Source: Flavipsychrobacter sp. | Lineage (GTDB): Bacteria > Bacteroidota > Bacteroidia > Chitinophagales > Chitinophagaceae | Direction of reading: 5' to 3' | NCBI GenBank assembly: GCA_016786565.1 | Contig: JAEUVY010000049.1 | Location: forward strand, 1 to 64,000 | Length of the DNA stretch: 64,000 nt | In this document: positions 42,350 through 51,681 of the stretch, piece by piece | How the letters are laid out: every line of letters starts with the position of its first letter | Position numbering within the stretch: position 1 is the stretch's first letter | Position numbers and translations under genes: made by a program | The notes under the pieces: model-generated | Told to the model about the DNA's origin: nothing | The model's database searches: none | Seen by the model: only the letters and a program-made list of their open reading frames with translations

Positions 42350-42784
42350 ATGAGTGAATCTTTTGCCAAAAAAGAGAAAGAAAAACAGAAGGCCAAGAGC
42401 AAGCAGGACAAGGCCCAGAAGATGAAGGATCGCAAAGCGAACGCATCGAAGGGGAAGAGTCTGGAGGATATGATGGCTTATATTGATGAGAATGGAAACA
42501 TTACATCTACACCTCCTGACATGTCAAGGCGTGTTGAGATCAGCCTGGACGATATCCAATTGGGTGCAGCTCCGGTGGTGCCGGAGGAGGTAGTGAAGAC
42601 AGGTGTTGTGTCTTTTTTCAATGAGACAAAAGGATATGGTTTCATAACTGAAGAGCGTACACGTGAGAATGTGTTTGTGCACAGCAATCAGTTACTGCAG
42701 CCTATCAAAGACGGCGACAGGGTTTCGTTTGAGAAAGAACGTACACCAAAAGGATTTAGTGCAATAAAAGTTAAGAAGTTATAA
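42350..42784 (+). CDS. Cold-shock-domain protein with basic N-terminal extension
   Basis: This 144-residue protein opens with about 35 residues of mostly Lys, Glu and Asp (KKEKEKQKAKSKQDKAQKMK). The C-terminal 65 residues are a cold shock domain: GVVSFFNETKGYGFITEE holds the RNP1-type motif and NVFVHSNQLLQPI follows. It should bind single-stranded RNA or DNA. The N-terminal basic arm may add unspecific nucleic-acid contacts. It lies 41 nt upstream of a classic small Csp and shares its leader. Confidence 0.85.
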   Translation: MSESFAKKEKEKQKAKSKQDKAQKMKDRKANASKGKSLEDMMAYIDENGNITSTPPDMSRRVEISLDDIQLGAAPVVPEEVVKTGVVSFFNETKGYGFITEERTRENVFVHSNQLLQPIKDGDRVSFEKERTPKGFSAIKVKKL

Positions 42785-42825
42785 TTACAGTAAACAAATC
42801 AAGTAACAATTAAAAACAAAGTAAA

Positions 42826-43020
42826 ATGCAAGAAGGTACAGTAAAATTCTTCAATTCGACAAAAGGCTTCGGCTTCATCAAACCATCAAACGGCGGTGAG
42901 GACATCTTCGTACACGTATCGGGCCTGGTAGGCGGCGACATCTACGAAAATGACAAAGTCACTTTCGAAGTGCAGAACGGCAAAAAAGGTCTGAACGCAG
43001 TTAACGTTCGCGTTATCTAA
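42826..43020 (+). CDS. Small cold-shock protein (CspA family)
   Basis: This 64-residue protein is the bare cold shock domain: [20 protein letters not shown] with RNP1 (KGFGFI), then [11 protein letters not shown] (RNP2) and [11 protein letters not shown]. It acts as an RNA chaperone that keeps messages unfolded. It is second in a two-gene unit with a longer relative and is closed by a UUCG-loop terminator. Confidence 0.93.
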   Translation: MQEGTVKFFNSTKGFGFIKPSNGGEDIFVHVSGLVGGDIYENDKVTFEVQNGKKGLNAVNVRVI

Positions 43021-43098
43021 TCGGTCCGCAACAAGAAAAAATATGAGTCCTGTTTCTTTCAGGAAGCATTAGTTCATATTTACGTCGCTTATCGACAC

Positions 43099-43124
43099 AC
43101 AGAGCTCCCTTCGGGGGGCTCTGT
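43099..43124. terminator. Terminator with UUCG tetraloop after the cold-shock genes
   Basis: An 11-bp stem (43099-43109 with 43114-43124) is capped by TTCG and followed by TCGTTT. It stands between the convergent csp and hydrolase genes. Confidence 0.75.
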
Positions 43125-43128
43125 TCGT

Positions 43129-43911
43129 TTATGGTCTTTCGTGTAAGACTTGTTGCTCTAAGAAATCAACGCAGCGCCGCAACACCAATTCGGGCGTTTC
43201 GCGGTGCGGGTTGTGGCGTGTATGCTCTAATATCATACGCTCGGCGTGGCCGGCGGTATGGTTGGTGATGGCGGTTACCTGTCTCATGCTGCCAAACTCA
43301 TCATCCACGCCCTGTATCACCAGCACGGGGCAGGTGATGCGCGGCACAAAGTGCTCAATGCTCCAATCGCGGTAGGCCTCATTGAGCCACGTGCCTGCCC
43401 ACGCCCAAAAGACAGCATCTGTCTTGGTGCCATGGTATCGTTCTAGCCGCCTCTTCAGCGCCGTGTGCTCATAGGCGGTCACTGCGTCTCTGATGCCGTT
43501 CAGTGTTATCTCTTCAACAAAAAGGTGTGCAGCCTCTGATATAACCGCCCTGATGCTTGCGGGATATTTTGCAGCAGCGATAACGGCAATAGAACCACCG
43601 TCGCTATGGCCGAAGAGGATTGCTTGTTCTATGTTGAGCTGTGCCAGTAATGCATCGAGAAAATCGGCCTCTTTTTCCAGATAGCCACTATCGCGCGGTT
43701 CGGGCCCGAATGGGGCTGACGCGCCATATCCCTGCCGGTCATAGACCAGGAAGTTGCAGTTGGTAGCATCGGCTAACTGCTTCGGAAAATCGCGCCACAA
43801 TTGTATACAGCCCAGCGAGTCGTGCAGGAAGACAATAGTAGGTCCGGCCACATCGTGTACCACATGGTTGATGGTGATCTTTATCCCGTTAACTACTGTG
43901 TGCTGTGTCAT
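43129..43911 (-). CDS. Alpha/beta hydrolase
   Basis: This 260-residue cytosolic hydrolase has the oxyanion region IVFLHDSLGC, the nucleophile elbow GHSDGGS with Ser, VLVIQGVDDEFG with the acid Asp region, and a late His in LEHTRHNPH. LVYDRQGYGAS precedes the elbow. Substrate is not predictable from these motifs. It lies 47 nt from the ATPase gene in the same orientation. Confidence 0.87.
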   Translation of the reverse strand: MTQHTVVNGIKITINHVVHDVAGPTIVFLHDSLGCIQLWRDFPKQLADATNCNFLVYDRQGYGASAPFGPEPRDSGYLEKEADFLDALLAQLNIEQAILFGHSDGGSIAVIAAAKYPASIRAVISEAAHLFVEEITLNGIRDAVTAYEHTALKRRLERYHGTKTDAVFWAWAGTWLNEAYRDWSIEHFVPRITCPVLVIQGVDDEFGSMRQVTAITNHTAGHAERMILEHTRHNPHRETPELVLRRCVDFLEQQVLHERP

Positions 43912-43958
43912 TTTCCGGTTGCAATATTACAACAGGAACGGTGATCGGTGGTCCGCGG

Positions 43959-46469
43959 TCATTTATGTGACGATGTCGCCTTACGTAATCGGATGAGCTT
44001 TGCCAATTCGAAAATTGTCAGCATCACACCAGCGCCTGCTACAGAGGTAAGGAAGTGCCTGAAGCCCGGGAAGCTGAAGGAGAATACAGATTGCATGGCA
44101 GGAACAGACACCACAGCAACAAGAACGGCAAGTGCCAGTCCCAACACGATCAGCACCGCATAATTCTTCTCGGTGAACACAGCGAGGAATGATCTTGATT
44201 GAGACAGACTGGTAAGAATAAGTGCCACATTGCCTATAATGAGCGCGGTGAATGTGATGGACCGTGCTTCCGCTTCGGGGTGGCCTTCATTTAATGAAAG
44301 ATAAAAGATACACACCACCATTATCAATAGCATGATGCCGCGCACAACACTAGCGATTATGCGCCGTGCGCCAAAGAACTGCTCGTTGGGGTCGCGTGGC
44401 GGGCGGTCCATGATGTTGCGCTCTTCCTGTTCATATTCGAAAGCAATGGAGCAGGCGGGGTCTATGAGCAATTCCATGAACACAATGTGCAGCGGCATCA
44501 GCAGAACCGGCATGGACGACACAAACGCCGGAAGTAGTGTAAGCCCTACGATAGGCACATGTATGGCCAGTATGTAGGACATGGCCTTTTGCAGATTGTC
44601 GAAGATCCTGCGACCCATGCGGATGGCAGATACAATGGACACAAAATTGTCGTCGAGCAGCACCAGCGAGGAAGCCTCGCGGGCCACGTCGGTGCCCTTA
44701 CCACCCATGGCTATGCCTATGTCGGCAGCCTTCAGCGCGGGAGCATCGTTCACACCATCGCCGGTCATGGCCACCACCTCGCCATTGGCTTTCAGTGCCT
44801 GCACTATACGTAGTTTCTGGTCTGGTACCACGCGTGCAAAAATGCTCACTTTCCCTATTGCGTGGTTCAGTTCATCATCGCTCATGTCGGCAATTTCCTT
44901 ACCGGTCACCACGGTGCCATTGTGTGGCAGTCCTATCTGATCGCCTATGCTGCGCGCCGTGGAAGGATAGTCGCCGGTGATCATGATGACGCGTATACCT
45001 GCCCGGCCGCATTGTGCCACCGCTTCGGGCACCTCAGGCCGTGTGGGATCTTCAAGCGCCAGAAAGCCTTTGAACTGCAAACCTATTTCCATTGCCGATT
45101 CGGGTAGCGCGTCAGCTGCCACTGGTGCATCTGCAATACCCAGTACCCTGAAGGCTTGCCCGGCAAGTGAGTTTAGTGCTCCGGCATGATGCTCGCGTTC
45201 TGCCGGTGTGAGGTTGCACAGCGCAAAAATGGCCTCGGGTGCTCCCTTGGCGTAGGCGTAGTGGCTACCATCGGCGTGTTGCTGCACAATGGTCATGGCC
45301 ATCAACTCCTTGCTTAGTGGATATTCTTTTACAAACGTAGCATCGTTTTGGGTAGCTGCGTGCCGGTTATAGCTTTCTATTATTGCCTTCTCCATGGGGT
45401 CTATGGAGTCGGAGTGAGTAGCCGCGTATGCGGTAGCAATGATCGGTCGGATTGCTTCCCTCCCGTTAAGTTCATTGCGACTATAAGTTGCACGACCATC
45501 GTAGACCGCTACTACTTCCATTTTGTTCTGTGTTATGGTTCCGGTCTTATCGGTACACAACACAGTTGCAGAACCCAATGTTTCAATAGCCGACGGCTTG
45601 CGGGTGAGTACGTTTTTCTTGGAAAGGCGCCACGCACCCAATGTCAGGAATACGGTAAGCACCACCGGAAACTCCTCAGGCAATATGGCCATTGCCGATG
45701 CCAAACCATTCAGTAAAGCTTTCACAAATGGAGTGCCCGATAAGTAGAAGGCCAGTACCACAGTAATGCTTAGGACAATGCCGATAATGAAAAGGTTGCG
45801 GATCAGGCGCTTCATTTCCTGCTGCAGCCGTGTTTCGTTGGTCACTATTCCGTGCAGCGATGCGCCGATCTTGCCAAACTGTGTTTGTATTCCTGTCTCA
45901 GTTACGGTTGCCAGCCCCTTGCCCTGGGTCACCAGTGTTCCGCTGAACACACGCCCGTTTTCATCGGCCTGTGTAGCAAAGCTCTGCTTGCGCACTGCCA
46001 CCGACTCTCCGGTCAACAAAGACTCGTCAATAGTCAGGTTCTTACTGTCCAGCACGGTAGCGTCTGCACCTATCCTGTCGCCCTCATTCAGTATCATCAC
46101 ATCGCCGGGCACCAGCTCGCGGCCGGGTATGCGCACTTCCTTGCCGTCGCGTATCACCAGCACGCGGGGAGTAGATAGTTTGCGAAGCGCCTCAAGCGCC
46201 TTTTCCGTTTTGCGGTGCTGATAGAAGGTAATGTAGATGATGATGAATGTGGTGGAGAGGAGTATGATGCCTTCGCGATGGTCGCCAAGTATCACATAGA
46301 GCACACCGCATGCCAGCAGCAACAGGAACATAGGTTCCCTCACTACCTCCAATGCAATATGGAATACAGTTTTAGGTTTGGCCGATGGCAACTCGTTGTA
46401 CCCATGCTCGGTGAGCCGGCGTTTGGCGTCTTCTGCCGAAAGTCCCTGAATTATAGTGCGTTCGCTCAC
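43959..46469 (-). CDS. P-type cation-transporting ATPase (calcium-pump-like, P2 type)
   Basis: This 836-residue ion pump has an N-terminal cation ATPase domain (LSAEDAKRRLTEHGYNELPS), the TGES loop in LLTGESVAVRK and the phosphorylated Asp in VLCTDKTGTITQNKM. The MTGDGVNDAPALKAADIGIAM hinge follows. In helix 4 the motif is PEEFPVV rather than the PEGLP of SERCA, and in helix 6 it reads LLIDPACSIAFE. Both point to a distinct cation specificity. Calcium or another divalent ion is the family expectation. It precedes the hydrolase gene on the minus strand. Confidence 0.9.
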   Translation of the reverse strand: MSERTIIQGLSAEDAKRRLTEHGYNELPSAKPKTVFHIALEVVREPMFLLLLACGVLYVILGDHREGIILLSTTFIIIYITFYQHRKTEKALEALRKLSTPRVLVIRDGKEVRIPGRELVPGDVMILNEGDRIGADATVLDSKNLTIDESLLTGESVAVRKQSFATQADENGRVFSGTLVTQGKGLATVTETGIQTQFGKIGASLHGIVTNETRLQQEMKRLIRNLFIIGIVLSITVVLAFYLSGTPFVKALLNGLASAMAILPEEFPVVLTVFLTLGAWRLSKKNVLTRKPSAIETLGSATVLCTDKTGTITQNKMEVVAVYDGRATYSRNELNGREAIRPIIATAYAATHSDSIDPMEKAIIESYNRHAATQNDATFVKEYPLSKELMAMTIVQQHADGSHYAYAKGAPEAIFALCNLTPAEREHHAGALNSLAGQAFRVLGIADAPVAADALPESAMEIGLQFKGFLALEDPTRPEVPEAVAQCGRAGIRVIMITGDYPSTARSIGDQIGLPHNGTVVTGKEIADMSDDELNHAIGKVSIFARVVPDQKLRIVQALKANGEVVAMTGDGVNDAPALKAADIGIAMGGKGTDVAREASSLVLLDDNFVSIVSAIRMGRRIFDNLQKAMSYILAIHVPIVGLTLLPAFVSSMPVLLMPLHIVFMELLIDPACSIAFEYEQEERNIMDRPPRDPNEQFFGARRIIASVVRGIMLLIMVVCIFYLSLNEGHPEAEARSITFTALIIGNVALILTSLSQSRSFLAVFTEKNYAVLIVLGLALAVLVAVVSVPAMQSVFSFSFPGFRHFLTSVAGAGVMLTIFELAKLIRLRKATSSHK

Positions 46470-46508
46470 TCACGGTAAGGTGTTGGGGTGATCAACAAGA
46501 TGTTTTCG

Positions 46509-47018
46509 TTATCCCTGCTTCTTCGACAGAATATTGTTGGCCTCCCCGAGAAATTTCACTTCTTCCTTGCCCGGCTCAGCACCTGAAGGGTAGCCGAGGG
46601 AACCAAGCGGATTGATATTCATGTTGGGTGTTGCCTTGTCTTTTTCCATCGTGAACATCCAGATAGTAGGATAGCCCTGCACCCTGAACGCTTGCTGCAG
46701 GCTATTGTTCTGCTGCATCAGCTCAGGAGAAAGTTGCTTGCGCCTCGGAAAGTCGAGTTCCAGCAGGATCACCTTTTCCTTTGCCCACTTTACAAATGCC
46801 GGTTTGGCAAATACATCCCTCTGTAGTTTATGACACCAGCCGCACCAGTCGCTGCCCGTAAAGAACCCGAAAATAGGCTTGTTGGTTGCTTTCGATTTTT
46901 CCTGTGCCTGCATAAGGTCGGTGTACCATTCCAGCCCCCCTTCGGTGCGTGTTTGTGCAAACACTGGTGCAGAGGTGTATAGGACGGTGGCAAGAACTAA
47001 CAGAAGGAGATGCTTCAT
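46509..47018 (-). CDS. Exported thioredoxin-fold protein (CGWC), second copy
   Basis: This 169-residue protein has a signal peptide (LLLLVLATVLYTSAPVFAQ), the active site GSDWCGWCHKLQRDVF and the cis-proline stretch QGYPTIWMF. It belongs to the DsbD-gamma/SoxW-like thioredoxin group of periplasmic reductants. It resembles the protein encoded at 32600-33214 in its active site but is shorter. It lies 39 nt upstream of the ATPase gene on the same strand. Confidence 0.88.
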   Translation of the reverse strand: MKHLLLLVLATVLYTSAPVFAQTRTEGGLEWYTDLMQAQEKSKATNKPIFGFFTGSDWCGWCHKLQRDVFAKPAFVKWAKEKVILLELDFPRRKQLSPELMQQNNSLQQAFRVQGYPTIWMFTMEKDKATPNMNINPLGSLGYPSGAEPGKEEVKFLGEANNILSKKQG

Positions 47019-47197
47019 AAAATAATTTGTTGGTTATGATGGCCGGCTATTTCCTTGCCGGCAAATACAAGCACAATTTAGCGGGTTTTTGGATATTTTG
47101 GCTGTTAAAGTTTCCTGCAGCGTGCGGGCCGGCATCAGGGTAAATGCCGGCAGCTCGTGCGAATCTTTGTAGATTGCACGCGATTTCACATCACCCT

Positions 47198-48106
47198 ATG
47201 CAGCAAAAACAGTCTTCCGAAGTGTGGCTTGTGGCCGGTATCGTTGTCAGCATGTTCCTTTGGGGACTTAGCTGGCCATCGGGCAAGGTGCTGAGCGGGT
47301 ATTGCTCAGCTATCAACTTCTCGGTATATCGCTACGCTCTTGTGCTGGTAAGTATGGTACTGATCTTGCTGGCAACACGCACAGGTTTCGGGTTGCAACG
47401 CAAGGGTATTCCCATAGTTGCCACTGCCGGATTGTTGCTTGCCGTCTATAGTTATCTCTTTTACATGGGGCTGAAGACGGGCTCGCCCGGTGCCGGCGGT
47501 GTTTTGGTCACTATCATGAATCCCTTAATGGCCTATGTGCTGGGTTTGGCGGTCGATCGCCGCACGCCCACAAGGCGCGAGGGTACAGGTTTGGCTGTAG
47601 GTGTGGTAGCCGGTGTGGTATTGTTGCAATTGTGGCGCAATAGTTCATCTCTGCTGGATAGTGGTAACCTGTACTTTCTCCTTGCTGCATTTACATGGGC
47701 TGTCATGAGCAAGTTCACTTCAAAAGGTGGCCGCTACGGTTCATCGCTCGGTTTCAGCCTCTGGCAATACCTTGTTACGTTTTTGTGTATGCTGCCACTG
47801 GCAGATATGGCCGAGTTCAGACAAGCCCTTCAGATACAGGACCCGGTTTTCTGGGGCAACCTCATCTTCTCAAGTGCCATAGTCACTGCCGGCGCCACCA
47901 CTATGTATTTCTACGCCACCACAAGGTTGGGGGCAGAAAAAGCCAGTAGTTTCATATTCCTGGTGCCGCTGTGCGCATCTGTTTCTTCCTGGGCATTGCT
48001 CGACGAGCAGATCAAGCCACACACAGCCATTGGTGGTGTTCTGGGTATAGCTGCTGTGTATATTATGAACAAAAGGAGGACCCCATCAAAAAGTCTTGAC
48101 AAATGA
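47198..48106 (+). CDS. EamA/DMT superfamily transporter
   Basis: This 302-residue inner-membrane protein has about ten helices in two EamA repeats. The first contains FLWGLSWPSGKVLSG and the second starts near FTWAVMSKFTSK, with VPLCASVSSWALLDE at the end. Members export amino acids, metabolites or nucleotide sugars. The substrate is not predictable here. ATG 47198 is used. It overlaps the following small gene by 4 nt, so they are coupled. Confidence 0.88.
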   Translation: MQQKQSSEVWLVAGIVVSMFLWGLSWPSGKVLSGYCSAINFSVYRYALVLVSMVLILLATRTGFGLQRKGIPIVATAGLLLAVYSYLFYMGLKTGSPGAGGVLVTIMNPLMAYVLGLAVDRRTPTRREGTGLAVGVVAGVVLLQLWRNSSSLLDSGNLYFLLAAFTWAVMSKFTSKGGRYGSSLGFSLWQYLVTFLCMLPLADMAEFRQALQIQDPVFWGNLIFSSAIVTAGATTMYFYATTRLGAEKASSFIFLVPLCASVSSWALLDEQIKPHTAIGGVLGIAAVYIMNKRRTPSKSLDK

Positions 48107-48414
48107 CAAACGAAGAGCAACTGTACAACGCGGCCGCTTCCAAAGTGAACGGCGCAGTGGCTGGCCAAATGTTTGGCAAGCCATGCTATAAGATAGGCGG
48201 TAAGGCGTTTGTTTGCTTTTTTCAGCAGGAAGCGGCTTTTAAGCTCACAGGTGCCGACCATGCAAATGCGCTTGCACTGACCGGGGCGAAGCTTTTTGAT
48301 CCATCTGGCAAGGGCAGACCTATGAAGGAGTGGGTACAAGTACCTGCTGTACACTCAAATTCGTGGTCCATGCTGGCAGCAAAGGCCGCAGGCTATGTGT
48401 CATCCGGCATCTGA
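48103..48414 (+). CDS. TfoX N-terminal domain-like protein
   Basis: This 103-residue protein has the pattern VAGQMFGKPCYKIGGKAFVCFF, then AFKLTGADHANALAL and KLFDPSGKGRPMKEWVQVP. These are close to TfoX/Sxy N-terminal-type proteins of Bacteroidota. Its start overlaps the EamA stop by 4 nt (ATGA). TfoX is a competence regulator in gamma-proteobacteria, but the single-domain forms have no established role. Confidence 0.75.
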   Translation: MTNEEQLYNAAASKVNGAVAGQMFGKPCYKIGGKAFVCFFQQEAAFKLTGADHANALALTGAKLFDPSGKGRPMKEWVQVPAVHSNSWSMLAAKAAGYVSSGI

Positions 48415-48432
48415 CGGTTTCCACAAAAAACA

Positions 48433-48451
48433 AACCGCCTCAGCGGCGGTT
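48433..48451 (+). terminator. Terminator after the TfoX-like gene
   Basis: AACCGCC (48433-48439) pairs with GGCGGTT (48445-48451) around TCAGC. The tail is CATTTC, so the T run is weak. Confidence 0.6.
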
Positions 48452-48656
48452 CATTTCAGTTTGCACAGGGATAGACGCACCCGTGCCGGTCAAAAAGGGG
48501 CTTGGTATCGGCAAGCATAAACCGGCATTTTTACAGGTACAGCTATTATTCTTCAGTCGTTTTGTTCATTGTTCTTAATACCTGTTATTCGATCAGATGG
48601 GGTAAATGCCAGTTCTTGCTGCCAAAATTAGTAGGGTGTGGGTGTCTTAGGGTTTC

Positions 48657-48751
48657 GCAGTTAGTGAAATGCTTGTTTGGGTTAGTGAGATAGTGGATGA
48701 TTTGCAGGTATTGGGGCCGTTACTAACTGTAAATGTCTTTTCACTAACCGT
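48657..48751. promoter_or_regulatory. Four LytTR-type boxes upstream of a LytS/LytTR operon
   Basis: Plus-strand boxes are GCAGTTAGT (48657-48665) and TGGGTTAGT (48678-48686), 21 nt apart. Minus-strand boxes are ACAGTTAGT (48722-48730) and ACGGTTAGT (48743-48751), again 21 nt apart. The published LytTR consensus (as I recall it) is [TA][AC][CA]GTTN[AG][TG] in direct repeats with 12-13 bp between. One box matches 9/9 and two match 8/9. The two pairs face each other, and the last box ends 25 nt before the -7 element. Autoregulation by the LytTR regulator encoded downstream is the simplest reading (inference). Confidence 0.7.
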
Positions 48752-48776
48752 AATTAGCTACCAATCTGCTAATTTC

Positions 48777-48784
48777 TATCTTTG
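48777..48784 (+). promoter_or_regulatory. -7 element TATCTTTG for the propeller kinase operon
   Basis: Exact TAnnTTTG match. ATG 48787 lies just 2 nt behind it and would fall upstream of the expected start of transcription, so ATG 48796 is the likely start codon. Confidence 0.6.
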
Positions 48785-48795
48785 AAATGTTATAT

Positions 48796-51672
48796 ATGGG
48801 GCGTCTCCGTGTTTTAGTCGTGTTTCTGTTGCTACGGGTAGTACCCGCAGTGGCACAGGACCCCTATTATACTTTCATCAACAAGGCTAACGGGCTCCCC
48901 TCCAATTCCGTATACGATCTTTTTCAGGATAGCAAGGGGTTTATTTGGATAGCTGGAGAAGATGGCCTTACCCGTTACGATGGGTTTGAATTCAGGACCT
49001 ACACTTCTGCCGGTCAGACATCAAGGGCCGGAAATTCTATAGCTGAAGATAAACTGGGACGTATCTGGTACAGAAACTTCGACGGTCAGATCTATTACGA
49101 GGAAGCCGACAGCCTTCACCACTTCGACTTGCTGGAGCAAACGGTGACAGGGCCGTTCGGGGTGGTGGGCGATCATCTCTTTGTGTTCAACAGGCAGGGT
49201 TTTTTCGTGTATGACATTAAAACCTTCCGGCTGGTCAGGTCGCTGCCCATGGATACAAAATCGATATTGTATAATCATAACAACGATAGCGTAATGTTTG
49301 TGCTGAATGGACTTGACCTGTATGCGTTCACAGCAGAGGGGCAGATCCTTATAGCAAAAAACGTTCCGGCAGGCTCTCTGGATGGTGCGGCAGATGGTAA
49401 GTTACTGGTGTCTGACAAAGTGAATGCGGAAAGGAAGTGTTTTGTGCTCAATAATGGTCGCGTTGAGCAGACCATAGCATTGCCTCCCATCAATCTGTTG
49501 CAGGGGGCGTCGTTCTGTGGCGGCTATTACTGGTTCCTCACGCCCACGGGTGCCTGGGCATTCGACAAAATGGGGAACAGCATCAGTAACGGGAGACCTT
49601 TCTTTGCCGATAAGAATATATCATCGGTGATGCGTGACCGAGATGGCAACTTTTGGTTGGGAACGCTTTATGAAGGTATACTGCTGGTGCCCGATCTGAA
49701 GACACAAATTGTAACAGAAGAAAACTTTCAGCCGGGAATATTGTTCAATACAGAAAGTTCAATGTATGTGGGGGCAAAGAGCAATACAATATACACCTTC
49801 GACGAAGTGCGAAACACGCTTGTGAAAAGATACAGTGGAGATGTGCGACACAAGATACAGTGTATGACCTATCACCCTGGTTCAGGCAAATTGTTGTTTG
49901 CAGCCCAGGCATTTTTTATTACTGACACACTTTTCAGGACCCCCATACGATTGAACTATGCCGTTAAGAAGTTAGTTCCGGTCGATGAAAAATACATTGC
50001 ATTTACATCAAGTGGTGTTACAGGGCTCAAGGCAATGCGCAATGACATCGTCAGCGAATGGGATAGCCTTTATGAGGCACGCACACTGCCGGGCGGCGAT
50101 TGCGATTTTTTGCGGGGTGGCCGGGGGAAGACGATCGCTTTTGACGAAAAGAATAAAGTCATATACAGCGGTTCCAACATTGGCCTGTACCGTATTACAA
50201 CCCGGCAGATAAGCGAGATAACGACACATGGCGGTAGGATATTTCCGGTAGGTCTTGTGCATTATGAAGGCGTGTTATACGCACTCACGCCTGAGAATGA
50301 TCTGTGGGCAATAAGAGAGGGCGTGCCGCCTGTGAAGTTGCTGGTTGGTGAGGTGCCGGAACGGGTATTCCAGATAAAGCGCTCCGGTAATTCATTTTTC
50401 CTCGTCACCGGATCCGGTATCAGAAAGTTGGATAAAACGACCGGCAAGTTCGAGTTGGTGCAGACCAGATCGGGGGTGCGGGGCGACGAGGTCAATGACC
50501 TTGAGGTGCGCAACGGCCGGCTCATAATTGCGACCGACAGAGGACTGATAGTAGAGCTCAATAACGTTGGTGCCAGATCCGGTGTTCAGCCTGTGTTTTA
50601 CGTAAACAAAGTAATTGTGAATGGACGTCAGGTGCCGGAGCGTAACATTGAAGCGCTGGAATATGATGAAAATGATATTGAAGTTGACTACAGCGTTCTG
50701 TCGTTTGATATGACCCGTCGGTATGCACTGCAGTACAGCATCAACGGCGAGCCCTGGCGTTCTAACCCCAACTCCAGCCGCAATATCAAACTAGTGGCAC
50801 TTTCGCCCGGTAAGTACCATTTGGCTTTCAGGTTGGTAGCCGATGGAGGTGATGTTTATCCTCAGCGGTCATTGCATCTTTTTGTCAACTCGCCGTTCTG
50901 GTTGAAGTGGTGGTTCTGGCTCGTATGCATCGTGTTGGCAGGCTACGTTGTTTATATCTTTTTCCGCTGGAAGACAAGGCAATTGCAAAGGAAGAACGTA
51001 CTAATGCTGGAAAAGATGGAGCTGGAGAAGAACCTGCGCAATTCTATGCTCACCGCCATCAGGGCACAGATGAACCCGCACTTCTTCTACAATGCTTTGA
51101 ACACTATTCAGTCATTCATCTTCTCCGACGACAAAAGGAACGCCTCTACCTATCTTTCCAAACTGTCGCGCCTTACGCGGGTGGTGCTGGAGATGTCTGA
51201 ACGCGAATCGATATCAATAGAGGAAGAAGTAGAGGCGCTGAGGTTATACCTTGATCTGGAGAAGATGCGTTTTGTTCAGGACTTTGATTTTGAGATAAGG
51301 TTGTCCCGTGATCTGGAAACAGGGCTCGTGCGCATACCGTCTATGATCGTTCAGCCCTATGTAGAGAATGCCATAAAGCATGGTTTGCTGCACAAAAAGG
51401 GACATAAGCGTTTGCTGGTTGATTTTAGTGTGGCTGATGGCGTGTTGAAGGTGCTGGTTGACGATAACGGAATAGGAAGAGACAGGGCGGCCGAGATGGC
51501 TACTGTCAGAAAAGAAAGACATACTCCGTTCTCCACCGAAGCTAATAACAGGCGTGTGGCCTTGCTGAACAGGGAAAGGGAACAAAAGATACAGATAAAC
51601 TATTTCGATAAGAAGGATAAGGATGGTGAGCCGGAAGGTACATGTGTGACCATAACCATACCTTTGACATAA
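48796..51672 (+). CDS. Two-component propeller sensor histidine kinase, LytS type
   Basis: This 958-residue membrane kinase has a signal peptide (VLVVFLLLRVVPAVAQ) and a periplasmic beta-propeller whose repeats include NGLPSNSVYDLFQDSKGFIW and DRDGNFWLGTLYEGIL. A Y_Y_Y-like domain (near LQYSINGEPW) and one membrane helix (WWFWLVCIVLAGYVVYIFF) follow. The cytoplasmic part is a LytS/YehU-type His_kinase with AQMNPHFFYNALNTIQSFIF (His near residue 761) and an ATPase domain with VENAIKHG and DDNGIGRDRA. There is no receiver or AraC domain, unlike the hybrid glycan sensors. The LytTR regulator is 9 nt downstream. Confidence 0.93.
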   Translation: MGRLRVLVVFLLLRVVPAVAQDPYYTFINKANGLPSNSVYDLFQDSKGFIWIAGEDGLTRYDGFEFRTYTSAGQTSRAGNSIAEDKLGRIWYRNFDGQIYYEEADSLHHFDLLEQTVTGPFGVVGDHLFVFNRQGFFVYDIKTFRLVRSLPMDTKSILYNHNNDSVMFVLNGLDLYAFTAEGQILIAKNVPAGSLDGAADGKLLVSDKVNAERKCFVLNNGRVEQTIALPPINLLQGASFCGGYYWFLTPTGAWAFDKMGNSISNGRPFFADKNISSVMRDRDGNFWLGTLYEGILLVPDLKTQIVTEENFQPGILFNTESSMYVGAKSNTIYTFDEVRNTLVKRYSGDVRHKIQCMTYHPGSGKLLFAAQAFFITDTLFRTPIRLNYAVKKLVPVDEKYIAFTSSGVTGLKAMRNDIVSEWDSLYEARTLPGGDCDFLRGGRGKTIAFDEKNKVIYSGSNIGLYRITTRQISEITTHGGRIFPVGLVHYEGVLYALTPENDLWAIREGVPPVKLLVGEVPERVFQIKRSGNSFFLVTGSGIRKLDKTTGKFELVQTRSGVRGDEVNDLEVRNGRLIIATDRGLIVELNNVGARSGVQPVFYVNKVIVNGRQVPERNIEALEYDENDIEVDYSVLSFDMTRRYALQYSINGEPWRSNPNSSRNIKLVALSPGKYHLAFRLVADGGDVYPQRSLHLFVNSPFWLKWWFWLVCIVLAGYVVYIFFRWKTRQLQRKNVLMLEKMELEKNLRNSMLTAIRAQMNPHFFYNALNTIQSFIFSDDKRNASTYLSKLSRLTRVVLEMSERESISIEEEVEALRLYLDLEKMRFVQDFDFEIRLSRDLETGLVRIPSMIVQPYVENAIKHGLLHKKGHKRLLVDFSVADGVLKVLVDDNGIGRDRAAEMATVRKERHTPFSTEANNRRVALLNREREQKIQINYFDKKDKDGEPEGTCVTITIPLT

Positions 51673-51681
51673 GTTGAACAG

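Larger units (their letters stand above)
48415..48795 (+). other. Intergenic regulatory interval upstream of the propeller kinase
   Basis: About 380 nt without a gene. It holds a weak terminator (48433-48451), four LytTR-type boxes (48657-48751) and a -7 element (48777-48784). I see no small frame with a convincing start and nothing else in 48452-48650. Confidence 0.6.

Noticed and set aside
47128..47151. Hairpin GCCGGCAT/ATGCCGGC similar to the tsf terminator
   Set aside because: It has no T run and lies upstream of genes in both directions; the resemblance may be chance.
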